Assembly (NCBI RefSeq): GCF_008329715.1
Contig: NZ_VTSR01000008.1
Coordinates: forward strand, 216,765 to 280,764
Direction of reading: 5' to 3'
DNA length: 64,000 nt
From: Gimesia chilikensis
GTDB lineage: Bacteria > Planctomycetota > Planctomycetia > Planctomycetales > Planctomycetaceae
Below the pieces are notes generated by a model. That model was not told the DNA's origin and did no database searches. It worked only from the letters and a program-made list of their open reading frames with translations. Positions 57,144 through 64,000 of this stretch are shown here, piece after piece (the first letter of the stretch is position 1; every line of letters begins with the position of its first letter). Made by a program: the position numbers and the translations under genes.

Positions 57144-57287
57144 GCTGTCACACAATAATCAGGAGGGGAAAGAACATCAGAGCGGTACCAGGCTGACGCT
57201 CTTTAATTATGCCAGAACTGGCCCTGATTGAAAGCATCAAACATCGCATGAACTCATTTTCCATCAAGCTGGCCTGCCAACAGATAA

Positions 57288-57320
57288 ACGCCTCCTCGCG
57301 TACTGAGACCGAGGAGGCGT
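57288..57320 (-). terminator. Terminator of the Cys-rich/porin transcript
   Basis: ACGCCTCCTCG and CGAGGAGGCGT are perfect eleven-base arms with an 11-base loop. On the minus strand TTATC follows. It lies 61 bases past the Cys-rich gene stop. Confidence 0.8.
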
Positions 57321-57380
57321 ATTGATCTGACTTCATTACTACAGGCCTCGTCAGAAACGGAACCTGTTCACCCAATCAGC

Positions 57381-57845
57381 TTACCTTTTTCTGATTGAAG
57401 TCGCTGGTGCCAGCGGAGGCTGCGCCTGGGCTGACTTCGCAGGAGCGGGAGGCATGGCCTCGCAGGCACCGCTGTTGCAGTTCCCGCAGAGATCTTCCAC
57501 CGTCCACTTGTATCCACATTTATCACACTTGTATTCGTGCTTCTTCAGCACACGCACGGTCTTGACCTTGCCGCACTTCAGATCGCAGCACTTCTGCCAG
57601 GGAAACCGTACGGGAGGAATACAGATATCTTTGCATTCAGTAAAGAAACAATGCTTCTTCACTTTTAGCGTTTCGACGTACAGCCGACAGGTCTTACAAC
57701 CCTGAGAACAACTGTTACAGCTGTTGCAGCTGCCGCACGCACCGTTTGCTTTGTCGCAACAGGGGGCGCCGTTTCCGGCTGAGCTCTGAGTTCCCCCCGA
57801 CAGGCTGACCGTGACGGCCAGCACAACGATTGCTAAATATTTCAT
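57381..57845 (-). CDS. Secreted cysteine-rich protein
   Basis: This is a 154-residue protein with a signal peptide (about 1-23) and 19 cysteines. The first half has a C-x-x-C-rich run (CGSCNSCNSCSQGCKTC); the second contains YKCDKCGYKWTVEDLCGNC, like a zinc ribbon, then an Ala/Pro-rich tail. It may bind metal or form disulfides at the cell surface. It begins 61 bases after the porin stop on the same strand and ends before a strong terminator, so the two genes are probably cotranscribed. Function unknown; no family recognised. Confidence 0.8.
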   Translation of the reverse strand: MKYLAIVVLAVTVSLSGGTQSSAGNGAPCCDKANGACGSCNSCNSCSQGCKTCRLYVETLKVKKHCFFTECKDICIPPVRFPWQKCCDLKCGKVKTVRVLKKHEYKCDKCGYKWTVEDLCGNCNSGACEAMPPAPAKSAQAQPPLAPATSIRKR

Positions 57846-57906
57846 AATTCTCTCTTCCTGAGATTTTAAATTTCAAATATTGATGGTCGCTGAGTTTGAA
57901 CCGGGC

Positions 57907-59508
57907 TTAGAAGTCCACCATAAACCGGGCACCGAAGATGTCGGATCGACCGCCGGTATATCCGTTGATCGGACCACGGTCATCAATCTGAGCATGGATG
58001 TAGTTGAACTGCACACGTGAGTGAGAGTTCCACCACCAGTTCATACCAAAGGTGAAGTTGGTCTCATCACCGCCGGTGATGTTTCCGTTAGACAGGTCCA
58101 GGTAGGAGTAACGGGCCACAACCTGCCACGCACCCCAGCCACCACCGATTTCGTCGTCACAAGTACGAACCAGGAAGAAGTTCTCCAGCGGCTTAACACG
58201 GCCAATGGTTCCGGACTTGCGGTCGATCGGCTGATATTCGCCAGTCAGGAAGTAACCAGCCTCGACATAAGCACCTTCAAACGTCAGCTGAGATCCCTGC
58301 GAACCACGGCCCACATGAGTCACCTGGTATTCGCTGACGACCCCGAAAGATCCGATGTTCAACATCGCTTCGAAGCCCAATGTGTTGAACCATTCGGCTC
58401 CTGCAATCGCACCAGTGTCAATCCAGCGGCTGCTGGTACGGGCTTCAGGACGGGTCCGGAAGCGGGCTTCATTATCATTGGAAGCGGTCGCACTCGGATC
58501 GCCATCCGGTTTCGCCCACATGTCGGCAACAGCCAGGTGCAGGTAACCGCGACCACCCGAGGTTTCATCGTACCAGGGAGTACCGGCGAAACGACCGTTG
58601 AGTGAGTACTGACCCGCGTCGCCAATGTACGCCCCGTCTTTCGAGATATCTTCCAGGTTGAAGATACCGTAACGCCAGTTCCAGGTCTCATCATCCGAAA
58701 CGCCGTAGGCACAGATACCCAGACGACGTGCATCCTGGTTGAAAGCTTCGATCACCAGCGGACGTTCCATGAACCAGTTGTAACGACTACTGTTAAGGTG
58801 GTCCATACCCAGCGGTCGTTTCTGGTTACCAATCAACAGTGTCTGAAAGACCGGCAGATCGTCCCATCCCATGTAAACGTCTTTGAACGCGGGATCACCA
58901 GGATCGGCGAAGTCATACTCGAACTTGTAGAGCATGTTGTCTTTGATTTTACCAGACACCCCGATACGCACACGACGGAACCCAACACGGTTTTGTGGAT
59001 CGGTTGGATCGGTCGGATCATTAAAGGATTCGATCCCCGGAGTGCTGTTAGAGAAGTTCCAGCCATCCAGGTGAATACGACCGAATACTTTCAATGTGGT
59101 CGGCTTCGCAGCATCTTCGGCTTTCTTGGCCTGCTCTGATTCGGAGAACTTTTTCCAGTCCTCTTCCAGAGTCGACAGCCGGCTCTCCAGAGCGTTGTCT
59201 CCCGCTTCATCGTAGAAGTTGTTGATCAACAGCTGCTCGGAGTCGTCCAGTCCGCCACTCGCTGCTTCCAGCTGAGGAGGAGGGGCTATCCGCGAAGCCG
59301 GCGCGGGCGGCGGTGTCTGCTGCCTTGGCTCCTCTTTCTTCTGCTCCAGCTCCTGGATCCGTTGTTCCGCTGCTTCTAAACGGTCCAGCAGTCGCTCCAG
59401 TTGAGCAGAATCGATTCGAGCATCTTCCGCAAAGACACTGGTTGTACGAAACAGTGTCCCCAGTAAGAGCAGGAAACCTGCAGTCTTAATGAATGTGCGC
59501 ATCTTCAT
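57907..59508 (-). CDS. OprO/OprP-type porin
   Basis: This is a 533-residue outer-membrane beta-barrel. It has a signal peptide (1-27), then a coiled coil (LERLLDRLEAAEQRIQELEQ) that may bind peptidoglycan, a Pro-rich linker, and a barrel domain of the phosphate-selective porin O and P family. That domain carries alternating strands such as VGFRRVRIGVSGKIKDNMLY and NSHSRVQFNYIHAQIDD and ends with aromatic VDF. Planctomycete members may carry phosphate, polyphosphate or other anions; specificity is unknown. A PhoP-box-like repeat lies about 125 bases upstream. Confidence 0.88.
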   Translation of the reverse strand: MKMRTFIKTAGFLLLLGTLFRTTSVFAEDARIDSAQLERLLDRLEAAEQRIQELEQKKEEPRQQTPPPAPASRIAPPPQLEAASGGLDDSEQLLINNFYDEAGDNALESRLSTLEEDWKKFSESEQAKKAEDAAKPTTLKVFGRIHLDGWNFSNSTPGIESFNDPTDPTDPQNRVGFRRVRIGVSGKIKDNMLYKFEYDFADPGDPAFKDVYMGWDDLPVFQTLLIGNQKRPLGMDHLNSSRYNWFMERPLVIEAFNQDARRLGICAYGVSDDETWNWRYGIFNLEDISKDGAYIGDAGQYSLNGRFAGTPWYDETSGGRGYLHLAVADMWAKPDGDPSATASNDNEARFRTRPEARTSSRWIDTGAIAGAEWFNTLGFEAMLNIGSFGVVSEYQVTHVGRGSQGSQLTFEGAYVEAGYFLTGEYQPIDRKSGTIGRVKPLENFFLVRTCDDEIGGGWGAWQVVARYSYLDLSNGNITGGDETNFTFGMNWWWNSHSRVQFNYIHAQIDDRGPINGYTGGRSDIFGARFMVDF

Positions 59509-59630
59509 CCCTGATGTTCAAGGCCCGGCTTCCTTACCAGGCGGTTTTACTAATTAATCCGTATTTCCACATGCCTGTAAAAATAACGTGATCCTCTATT
59601 CGCTTATCGGCGGATCTTTTTTGAAGCAAA

Positions 59631-59647
59631 TATTAAGAAACGGTTAA
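59631..59647 (-). promoter_or_regulatory. Candidate Pho-box upstream of the porin
   Basis: On the minus strand TTAACC and TTAATA are direct repeats with a five-base spacer (11-base period). This resembles the TTAACA-N5-TTAACA box of the phosphate regulator PhoP known from Bacillus. It is about 125 bases upstream of the porin start. Weak evidence: two repeats only. Confidence 0.3.
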
Positions 59648-59957
59648 GGACCTTCACAATTGGCCGCACCTCAGGAACACTCCGAACAGAACCCCTAACC
59701 GGAAGAGTTTAACAGGGTAAAGTGAGGCAATACCTGCACTTATCTTTAGTGGAGACACACATCCCTTTAATAAACCCCCTTAAGGAAGCACTGCTTTGAG
59801 CCTGCAAACAGCGTCTCAAATCGGGGTAAAACCCTCCGTACAGCGGGATCTGCTCCGAATCGCCTCCCCAACCCCCGAACCGCGGTGCAGAAGTTCAGAA
59901 ACTTCCCCAATCAACACGGGACGGCTCTTGTCTTGATTCATCGTAAAAGCTAAATTC

Positions 59958-59978
59958 AATCGCAATTTATTTGCTATT
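59958..59978 (+). promoter_or_regulatory. Candidate Fur/Zur operator upstream of the ZIP gene
   Basis: AATCGCAA and TTGCTATT form an imperfect palindrome around TTTAT, overlapping a possible -10 box (TATTACAAT). It is about 83 bases before the ZIP start. The size and symmetry suit a Fur-family dimer such as the one encoded at 61228. Confidence 0.4.
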
Positions 59979-60060
59979 ACAATACTTGAACGCCGATAGA
60001 GAATTCCATTCCCACTAAGTCCGCTTCAAGTTTACGCTCACTGCTGATAGTTCTGATCCC

Positions 60061-61221
60061 ATGAAACCCCTGTCACACCTCAAAAACGACGTGCGGTTGA
60101 CCTTTCTGCTGCTCACGATTCCCCTGGTCACCTTCCTGGTAGCGCCCGGCTTTTTCACCTCGCGCCCCACCCAGGCCGCGGCTGCCGAACACACTCACCC
60201 GCACCCGGAAAAAACGACCAGCACCGCCGCTGAGGAATCCACGACAGAACCGTCTTCCCACAACAGCACCGGCTGGTCATACACGCTGCTCGGCATCTAT
60301 TGCGCGCTGATTGTCTTCTCGTCTTTACTGGGAGGCTGGCTCCCCTCGTTTGTCAAACTGACACATACCCGCATGGAAACGCTCATCAGTTTTGTCGGCG
60401 GACTCATGCTGGGCATCGGCGTCTTTCATCTTCTGCCACACGCGGTCGCCGAAATGGGATCGATCGACCGCGCCGTCTGGTGGATGATGACCGGCATCGT
60501 CACCCTCTTCTTCCTGCTGAGAACTTTCCACTTTCACCAGCACGGCACCGTGGAACTCGAAGAAGAAGAAGGACACACACATGACCACGATCATGATCAC
60601 GACCACGACTGCGAACAGCATCACGCCCACGCGCCGGTCCACTCACACTCGCACGCCCACTCGCATCACTTGAGCTGGGTCGGCATCGCATTGGGCCTGG
60701 CCCTGCACACACTGATTGACGGGCTCGCTCTCGGCGCCAGTATCATAGCCGAGCAGCACCACGAAGTCTTTCTCTCTTTGTTCGGCCTCGGAACTTTTCT
60801 GGCGATCGCACTACACAAACCACTAGATGCCGTTTCGATCACATCACTCATGGCAGCGGGTGGCTGGTCTGCCGGCTGGAGAAACGCCGTCAACATCGGC
60901 TTCGCGTTGATGTGCCCCCTCGGTGCCCTGCTCTTCTTCCTCGGCGTGCAGCAGTTTTCCGATAATCAGCACATCATCATCGGCTGTGCCCTGGCCTTCG
61001 CCGCGGGCGTCTTTATCTGTATCTCGCTGGGCGATCTGCTGCCGGAAATGGAATTCCATTCGCATAACCGCTTCCGACTCTCGTTCGTGCTCCTGCTGGG
61101 CATCGCCCTCGCGTATGGCATCGGTTTTATTGAACCCGATCACGTCCACAACCACGGCTCGCACGCAGAAGAATCAGACGACAGTCACTCGCATTCGCAC
61201 GATCACAAGCACGACCACTAA
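60061..61221 (+). CDS. ZIP-family metal transporter with His-rich loops
   Basis: This is a 386-residue, eight-helix membrane importer, probably for Zn2+. An N-terminal hydrophobic segment is followed by a His-containing stretch (EHTHPHPEK). The loop between TM3 and TM4 is a long Asp/His run (HDHDHDHDHDC, HSHSHAHSHH) that should gather metal, and the C-terminus is also His-rich (SHSHSHDHKHDH). The metal path shows LHTLIDGLALGAS in TM4 and HKPLDAVSI in TM5, close to the canonical H-x-x-x-D-G and H-K-x-P-D-G. It converges on a Fur-family gene with six bases between stops. Confidence 0.9.
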   Translation: MKPLSHLKNDVRLTFLLLTIPLVTFLVAPGFFTSRPTQAAAAEHTHPHPEKTTSTAAEESTTEPSSHNSTGWSYTLLGIYCALIVFSSLLGGWLPSFVKLTHTRMETLISFVGGLMLGIGVFHLLPHAVAEMGSIDRAVWWMMTGIVTLFFLLRTFHFHQHGTVELEEEEGHTHDHDHDHDHDCEQHHAHAPVHSHSHAHSHHLSWVGIALGLALHTLIDGLALGASIIAEQHHEVFLSLFGLGTFLAIALHKPLDAVSITSLMAAGGWSAGWRNAVNIGFALMCPLGALLFFLGVQQFSDNQHIIIGCALAFAAGVFICISLGDLLPEMEFHSHNRFRLSFVLLLGIALAYGIGFIEPDHVHNHGSHAEESDDSHSHSHDHKHDH

Positions 61222-61227
61222 CAGCGA

Positions 61228-61674
61228 TCACTCTTCTTCTTCACACTCGCTGCAGATTCCCTTGAGCAGGATCTCGGTCACTTTACCAACCGCCGCCCAC
61301 TGCTTGTTCTTGGGCGTCTTGAATTCCACATCGTGCAGGCACGAAACACTGCCGCATTCCGTACAGACAAAGTGCGGATGCTCTGCATCTTCCGGCTCAT
61401 CCGGGTTGCGTAATTCGAACCGCCAGGCATGATCGCCCAGCTCGGTCCGTTTCACCAGACCTGCATCCGCCAGGTCAATCAGGTTGCGATACACGGTCGC
61501 TTTATCAAAGCCCATGGGGGTCAGATCTTCTGCAATCTCGGCGTGCGTCAGCGGAGACTTCGCCTTTCGCAAAAACTGGATCACGGTAATCCGGGCCGCC
61601 GTACTCCGCAGGCCACTCTTCCGCACCAGCTGGCGGATTTCCTCAATTTCTTCTGCTTGAGACAGATGTTTCAT
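61228..61674 (-). CDS. Fur-family metalloregulator (Zur-like)
   Basis: This is a 148-residue repressor. The N-terminal winged helix (about 15-95) includes LRSTAARITVIQFLRKAKSP and DKATVYRNLIDLADAGLV. The structural zinc site is CTECG paired with CSEC near the C-terminus; HPHFVCTEC carries regulatory-site His residues. Convergence with a ZIP importer points to zinc (Zur) sensing, but Fur and PerR cannot be excluded. A possible operator is upstream of the ZIP gene. Confidence 0.9.
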   Translation of the reverse strand: MKHLSQAEEIEEIRQLVRKSGLRSTAARITVIQFLRKAKSPLTHAEIAEDLTPMGFDKATVYRNLIDLADAGLVKRTELGDHAWRFELRNPDEPEDAEHPHFVCTECGSVSCLHDVEFKTPKNKQWAAVGKVTEILLKGICSECEEEE

Positions 61675-62039
61675 AAATCAGATCCAGGCACCCCATAGTG
61701 CCGCTATATGTCAGTTGTGAAGATTCAGACAGTTCTCGGTTCGAAGCGATTATCTTAGCCATTATATACCATAAATACGAGATTGAGGAACTTATTTGTC
61801 GTTTCCCCCGACACGCGTCCCGTAATCAGGTGCTCATTTTACCCGTATGTACTGCACAAACTCCCCTTGATCCACCTCTCCCGAATCGTATGCTGTTCCC
61901 CTCTGGCTCGCGCGCGAGGCAGGTCAGCGTGCACTGGAACACCCGACATAACTGACGCAACAGCACCTGAACTCACACCGCTTTTCACCAGGTTTTCACT
62001 GGAGCAAACAGAACTCATGCGAAATGTTCCCCCCTTATT

Positions 62040-62128
62040 GTTCAGGGCAGACCAGGACAGACTCCGGTCACACAAGGACAAAAACCGGGACACACCAGGA
62101 CAAAATCCGGCCACATCGGGACAAAATT
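62040..62128. repeat. Degenerate 22-base tandem repeat
   Basis: Units at 62064-62084, 62085-62106 and 62107-62128 share CCGG(T/G/C)CACA and GGACAAAA, preceded by a weaker unit from 62040. They are head to tail with no spacers, so this is not CRISPR. Confidence 0.8.
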
Positions 62129-62193
62129 CTGTCTTGACCCCCTCACGCCATTCAACAAACTTCAACATCAAGAATACACTCCCACAAAAAATA

Positions 62194-62217
62194 AGCGGCA
62201 AGGCGCAAGCCTCCGGT
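62194..62217. repeat. GC-rich 24-base dispersed repeat, copy 1
   Basis: AGCGGCAAGGCGCAAGCC followed by TCCGGT. It recurs at 62488-62511 with two base differences. This sort of sequence recurs between genes in planctomycete genomes, from memory. Confidence 0.7.
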
Positions 62218-62229
62218 CTTTAACAAAAA

Positions 62230-62262
62230 CACAGGGTGCCACTGTTGGCTTGCCCAACAGTG
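62230..62262. repeat. Hairpin repeat, family GTGCCAC-hairpin, copy 1
   Basis: AGGGTGCCACTGTTGG is followed by a short loop and CCAACAGTG, an almost perfect nine-base stem. The copy at 63809-63838 has the same frame with different stem bases that still pair. Confidence 0.75.
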
Positions 62263-62403
62263 CTTGCAGAATACATCACACCAACAACACAAGACAGAAT
62301 CCCCTGGTGCTCCCGGATGAAATCCGGTATTGCCACAGGCAACAGGAGGTCACAGAACAACCGCCCAACCCCAAACCAGCCCCCCAACCCGCACACATCG
62401 TAG

Positions 62404-62425
62404 GGGCGAACCCATGTGTTCGCCC
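62404..62425. repeat. Hairpin GGGCGAAC/GTTCGCCC
   Basis: Eight-base perfect arms surround a six-base loop (CCATGT), preceded by TAG. It is of the same general design as the other hairpin repeats but with an unrelated stem. Confidence 0.65.
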
Positions 62426-62487
62426 GCCTGGCGACATTCCACCGGTATCAACATCCAAAGGAAAGCACAGTCCACCCACCAACCCTG

Positions 62488-62511
62488 AGCGGCAAGGCGC
62501 AAGCCGTCGGT
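62488..62511. repeat. GC-rich 24-base dispersed repeat, copy 2
   Basis: AGCGGCAAGGCGCAAGCC followed by GTCGGT; matches copy 1 at 62194. Confidence 0.7.
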
Positions 62512-62604
62512 AAAAAGGTTAACGCTGATCCCAGAACCGGCGGCAGCCCCCATCCTGCACATCAGCACCAATCCAGCAAGGTACACACCGGAAACTCACA
62601 TCAG

Positions 62605-63021
62605 TCACCACTCGAATGAGCACTCTCCCTTATCAGGTGGTGCCGCCTCGGGGTGATAGCGAATCGAGTCCGCCGTATGAATCCGGACACACGTAATCAG
62701 CCCCTCTTCTGCCTCGACTCTCAGGTACCATTCTGAAGCACCAAATTGGAGCGGGGTGGAAAAGATTCGCAAATCCCCATGCGAAGAAGCAGTGATCCAC
62801 GTTTGAGGCAGCTTCGCCACTTGTTCATCCAGTTCACGCAAAGAGCCCCCCACTTCAGCAACCTCATAGATCGCCAGCAACTCCGCATTCGCCGCATTCG
62901 CAAACACGAAACCATGGAAAAAAAGAAAATAGATCACCCCCAGAAACAGCAGCATCACAATGGTATTCCCGAGAGTGAAAATCTTTTCCCTGGGCTGCGC
63001 GCTCTTGTCGGAAGATGCCAT
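62605..63021 (-). CDS. Small membrane-anchored hypothetical protein
   Basis: This 138-residue protein has one transmembrane helix near the N-terminus (TIVMLLFLGVIYFLFFHGFV) and a soluble extracytoplasmic domain of about 95 residues (LRELDEQVAKLPQTWI, GASEWYLRVEAEEGLITC). No motif is recognised. It lies between repeat-rich stretches, with no operon partner apart from the orphan at 63191, which is upstream on the same strand. Confidence 0.7.
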   Translation of the reverse strand: MASSDKSAQPREKIFTLGNTIVMLLFLGVIYFLFFHGFVFANAANAELLAIYEVAEVGGSLRELDEQVAKLPQTWITASSHGDLRIFSTPLQFGASEWYLRVEAEEGLITCVRIHTADSIRYHPEAAPPDKGECSFEW

Positions 63022-63099
63022 TTTCAGTTACCTGTTCCTGACACAGAATCAATTTTTGAAAACAGAGAAGGTCAACCCCTCCATCTTATTCCCTGCGAT

Positions 63100-63145
63100 C
63101 AACGATGCACAAAATTTTTCGTGCCTTTCGTGGTCCCTTAAAATC
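63100..63145. repeat. Dispersed TTTCGTG repeat, copy 1
   Basis: Contains ATTTTTCGTGCCTTTCGTGG then a T/A-rich tail (TTAAAATCC). It matches the copy at 63845-63893 over the core. Confidence 0.65.
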
Positions 63146-63190
63146 CTGAATTCTTCATCTGGCCCCAATCCCCTGCAATATCACAGTTTT

Positions 63191-63601
63191 TCAAAGCAGC
63201 GTCTCTCTCGATCCTGCCCGAACATCAGAAAACCGCGAATCGGATTGAAGTCGTTCCTTAAGCTCCGTCAGAACACGTTCATAGAGTACCTTCAGCTTCT
63301 GCCGCTTCCTCTGCAATTGATACCAGCGTCCCTGTGATTCACAGATCAGCAGCCACGGATGTAAGTCGTGCAGATAAAACTCCAGACGCAAACCGTCCGA
63401 CTCCACCGGGATCAGCCAGGCATAGTACTCCTGTTGCTCAGCAGGCTCGACATTCACTCCGGCTTCTTTGAACAGTTCAATCAGAACCGCAGCAATCGCC
63501 CTGCCTCCCGGCACCATCAGATCCCCATCCAGACTCCACACGGAATCATCCGGTAGACACGCCTCAAAGGTTAAACAGTCAATCGTCTGTTCGTCCTTCA
63601 T
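63191..63601 (-). CDS. Small orphan hypothetical protein
   Basis: This is a 136-residue soluble acidic protein with a basic C-terminal helix (RWYQLQRKRQKLKVLYERVL). WLIPVESDGLRLEFYLHDLH and PWLLICESQGRWYQ suggest a compact beta-rich domain. No family is recognised. The next gene downstream on the same strand is the orphan at 62605, separated by 170 bases that include a repeat. Confidence 0.65.
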   Translation of the reverse strand: MKDEQTIDCLTFEACLPDDSVWSLDGDLMVPGGRAIAAVLIELFKEAGVNVEPAEQQEYYAWLIPVESDGLRLEFYLHDLHPWLLICESQGRWYQLQRKRQKLKVLYERVLTELKERLQSDSRFSDVRAGSRETLL

Positions 63602-63808
63602 TCGGCTTCTTTCCTGGGTGCAATATTAAAAACATGAAAGCAGTCTGTTCAATCCCCGTACACACCCGCTGATCTTACCCTGTCACATTAATTGCGTACA
63701 GAAGTTTTTATGACGTGCATAATGAATCAGCGAGCTGAACGCAACGAGCAGGAAACTGACAGAGAAACCTTCCAGCAACCACCCCTTTCACCACCCCGGC
63801 AAACGACG

Positions 63809-63838
63809 GGTGCCACAGTCGGCTCGCCCGACTGTGCC
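63809..63838. repeat. Hairpin repeat, family GTGCCAC-hairpin, copy 2
   Basis: GGGTGCCACAGTCGG with loop CTCGC and CCGACTGTG. Compared with copy 1 at 62230, paired positions changed together and the stem is preserved. Confidence 0.75.
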
Positions 63839-63844
63839 GACCTC

Positions 63845-63893
63845 ACACAAAAAATTTTCGTGCCTTTCGTGTATTTCGTGGTTCATAAAAATC
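63845..63893. repeat. Dispersed TTTCGTG repeat, copy 2
   Basis: CACAAAAAATTTTCGTGCC, then TTTCGTGTATTTCGTGG and TTCATAAAAATCCC. Three spaced TTTCGTG units give an internal period of about 10 bases. Confidence 0.65.
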
Positions 63894-64000
63894 CCAGCTC
63901 AAGCCCCGCCCCCATTCCCCCCTTGACCTTCCCCCAGCGTTCCCCTGTAATAGAATGATACACTAAGTCACCCGCCCCCTGTTTTTGAACAACGGTCAAA

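Larger units (their letters stand above)
59509..60060. other. Divergent intergenic region, porin / ZIP transporter
   Basis: About 550 bases without a supported gene. It holds candidate regulatory sites for both flanking genes: a PhoP-like box at 59631-59647 and an inverted repeat at 59958-59978. Confidence 0.5.
61675..62604. other. Gene-poor, repeat-rich region
   Basis: About 930 bases without a convincing gene between the Fur gene and the next orphan. It contains a 22-base tandem repeat array, two copies of a GC-rich 24-base repeat, and two hairpin repeats described separately. Short frames on both strands are poor in coding signal. Confidence 0.6.
63602..64000. other. Right-edge gene-free region with repeats
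   Basis: About 400 bases with two dispersed repeats and no supported gene. Confidence 0.5.

Noticed and set aside
62064..62128. Possible CRISPR array
   Set aside because: Units are adjacent without spacers, degenerate, and no cas gene is present.
61783..62223. Frames over the repeat-rich region on both strands
   Set aside because: Composition is driven by the tandem repeat; no start signal or domain.
1..64000. Prophage, insertion sequence, integron or secondary-metabolite cluster
   Set aside because: No integrase, transposase, phage structural, NRPS or PKS gene is seen; only short repeats suggest past mobility.

Overview
The window is a chromosomal stretch of a planctomycete, most likely a Gimesia-like member of the Planctomycetales. 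The assignment rests on family content, not on a database match. It contains a secreted formylglycine-type sulfatase, a PVC-type cytochrome c/HEAT-repeat protein next to a DUF1080-ThuA fusion, an SGNH hydrolase, an ExeA-like ATPase, a stand-alone RNase HII-like protein, an OprO/P-type porin and several Planctomycetes-style hypothetical proteins. Genes lie on both strands in short operons with moderately GC-rich coding DNA. I see no prophage, transposase, integrase or CRISPR array.

Layout. 1-6.4 kb: a truncated membrane protein, a small AT-rich orphan, then leuS and a sulfatase gene. The sulfatase lies between leuS and a second, partial copy of the leuS 3' end. 6.8-12.5 kb: housekeeping and metabolic genes (Tat-exported TIM-barrel protein, rsmE, ExeA-like ATPase, HAD phosphatase, SRAP/YedK, aldo/keto reductase). 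12.5-17.3 kb: a signalling island with a NarL-type regulator, a tiny H-box protein, a CheX-like phosphatase, a CheY and an HDOD-GGDEF protein with a C-terminal MshEN-like c-di-GMP module. 17.5-28.9 kb: NhaD-type antiporter, SGNH hydrolase, a large membrane protein, DinB-like protein, ROK regulator, MscS channel, parvulin isomerase, AstE-like amidohydrolase and SDR. 28.9-32.5 kb: an amino-sugar (peptidoglycan) recycling locus with murQ, a BadF-type kinase and a divergent sodium symporter. 32.5-43.4 kb: RNase HII-like protein, a 1065-residue YCF48-propeller protein, tRNA-Leu(GAG), a RedB-like/hybrid histidine kinase pair, C45 acyltransferase, metallo-beta-lactamase-fold hydrolase and fatty acid desaturase. 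43.5-53.3 kb: cytochrome c protein, DUF1080-ThuA, a PPi-type phosphofructokinase, accC, accB and an aminopeptidase P. 53.4-61.7 kb: metal P-type ATPase, a degenerate AroDE fusion, a Cys-rich secreted protein with a porin, and a ZIP transporter converging on a Fur-family regulator. 61.7-64 kb: gene-poor DNA with several short dispersed and tandem repeat families and two orphan genes.

How the genes work together. Three groups look functionally linked. (i) CheX/CheY/HDOD-GGDEF, with the neighbouring H-box protein and regulator, may connect phosphorelay and c-di-GMP signalling. (ii) MurQ, a GlcNAc/MurNAc-type kinase and an SSS symporter form a plausible cell-wall sugar salvage route. (iii) The ZIP transporter and Fur-family regulator form a zinc-uptake unit, with a metal-efflux ATPase a few kilobases away. 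The points most worth following up are the leuS-flanked sulfatase, the HDOD-GGDEF-MshEN architecture, the AroDE fusion lacking catalytic residues, the stand-alone H-box protein and the covarying hairpin repeats at the right end.
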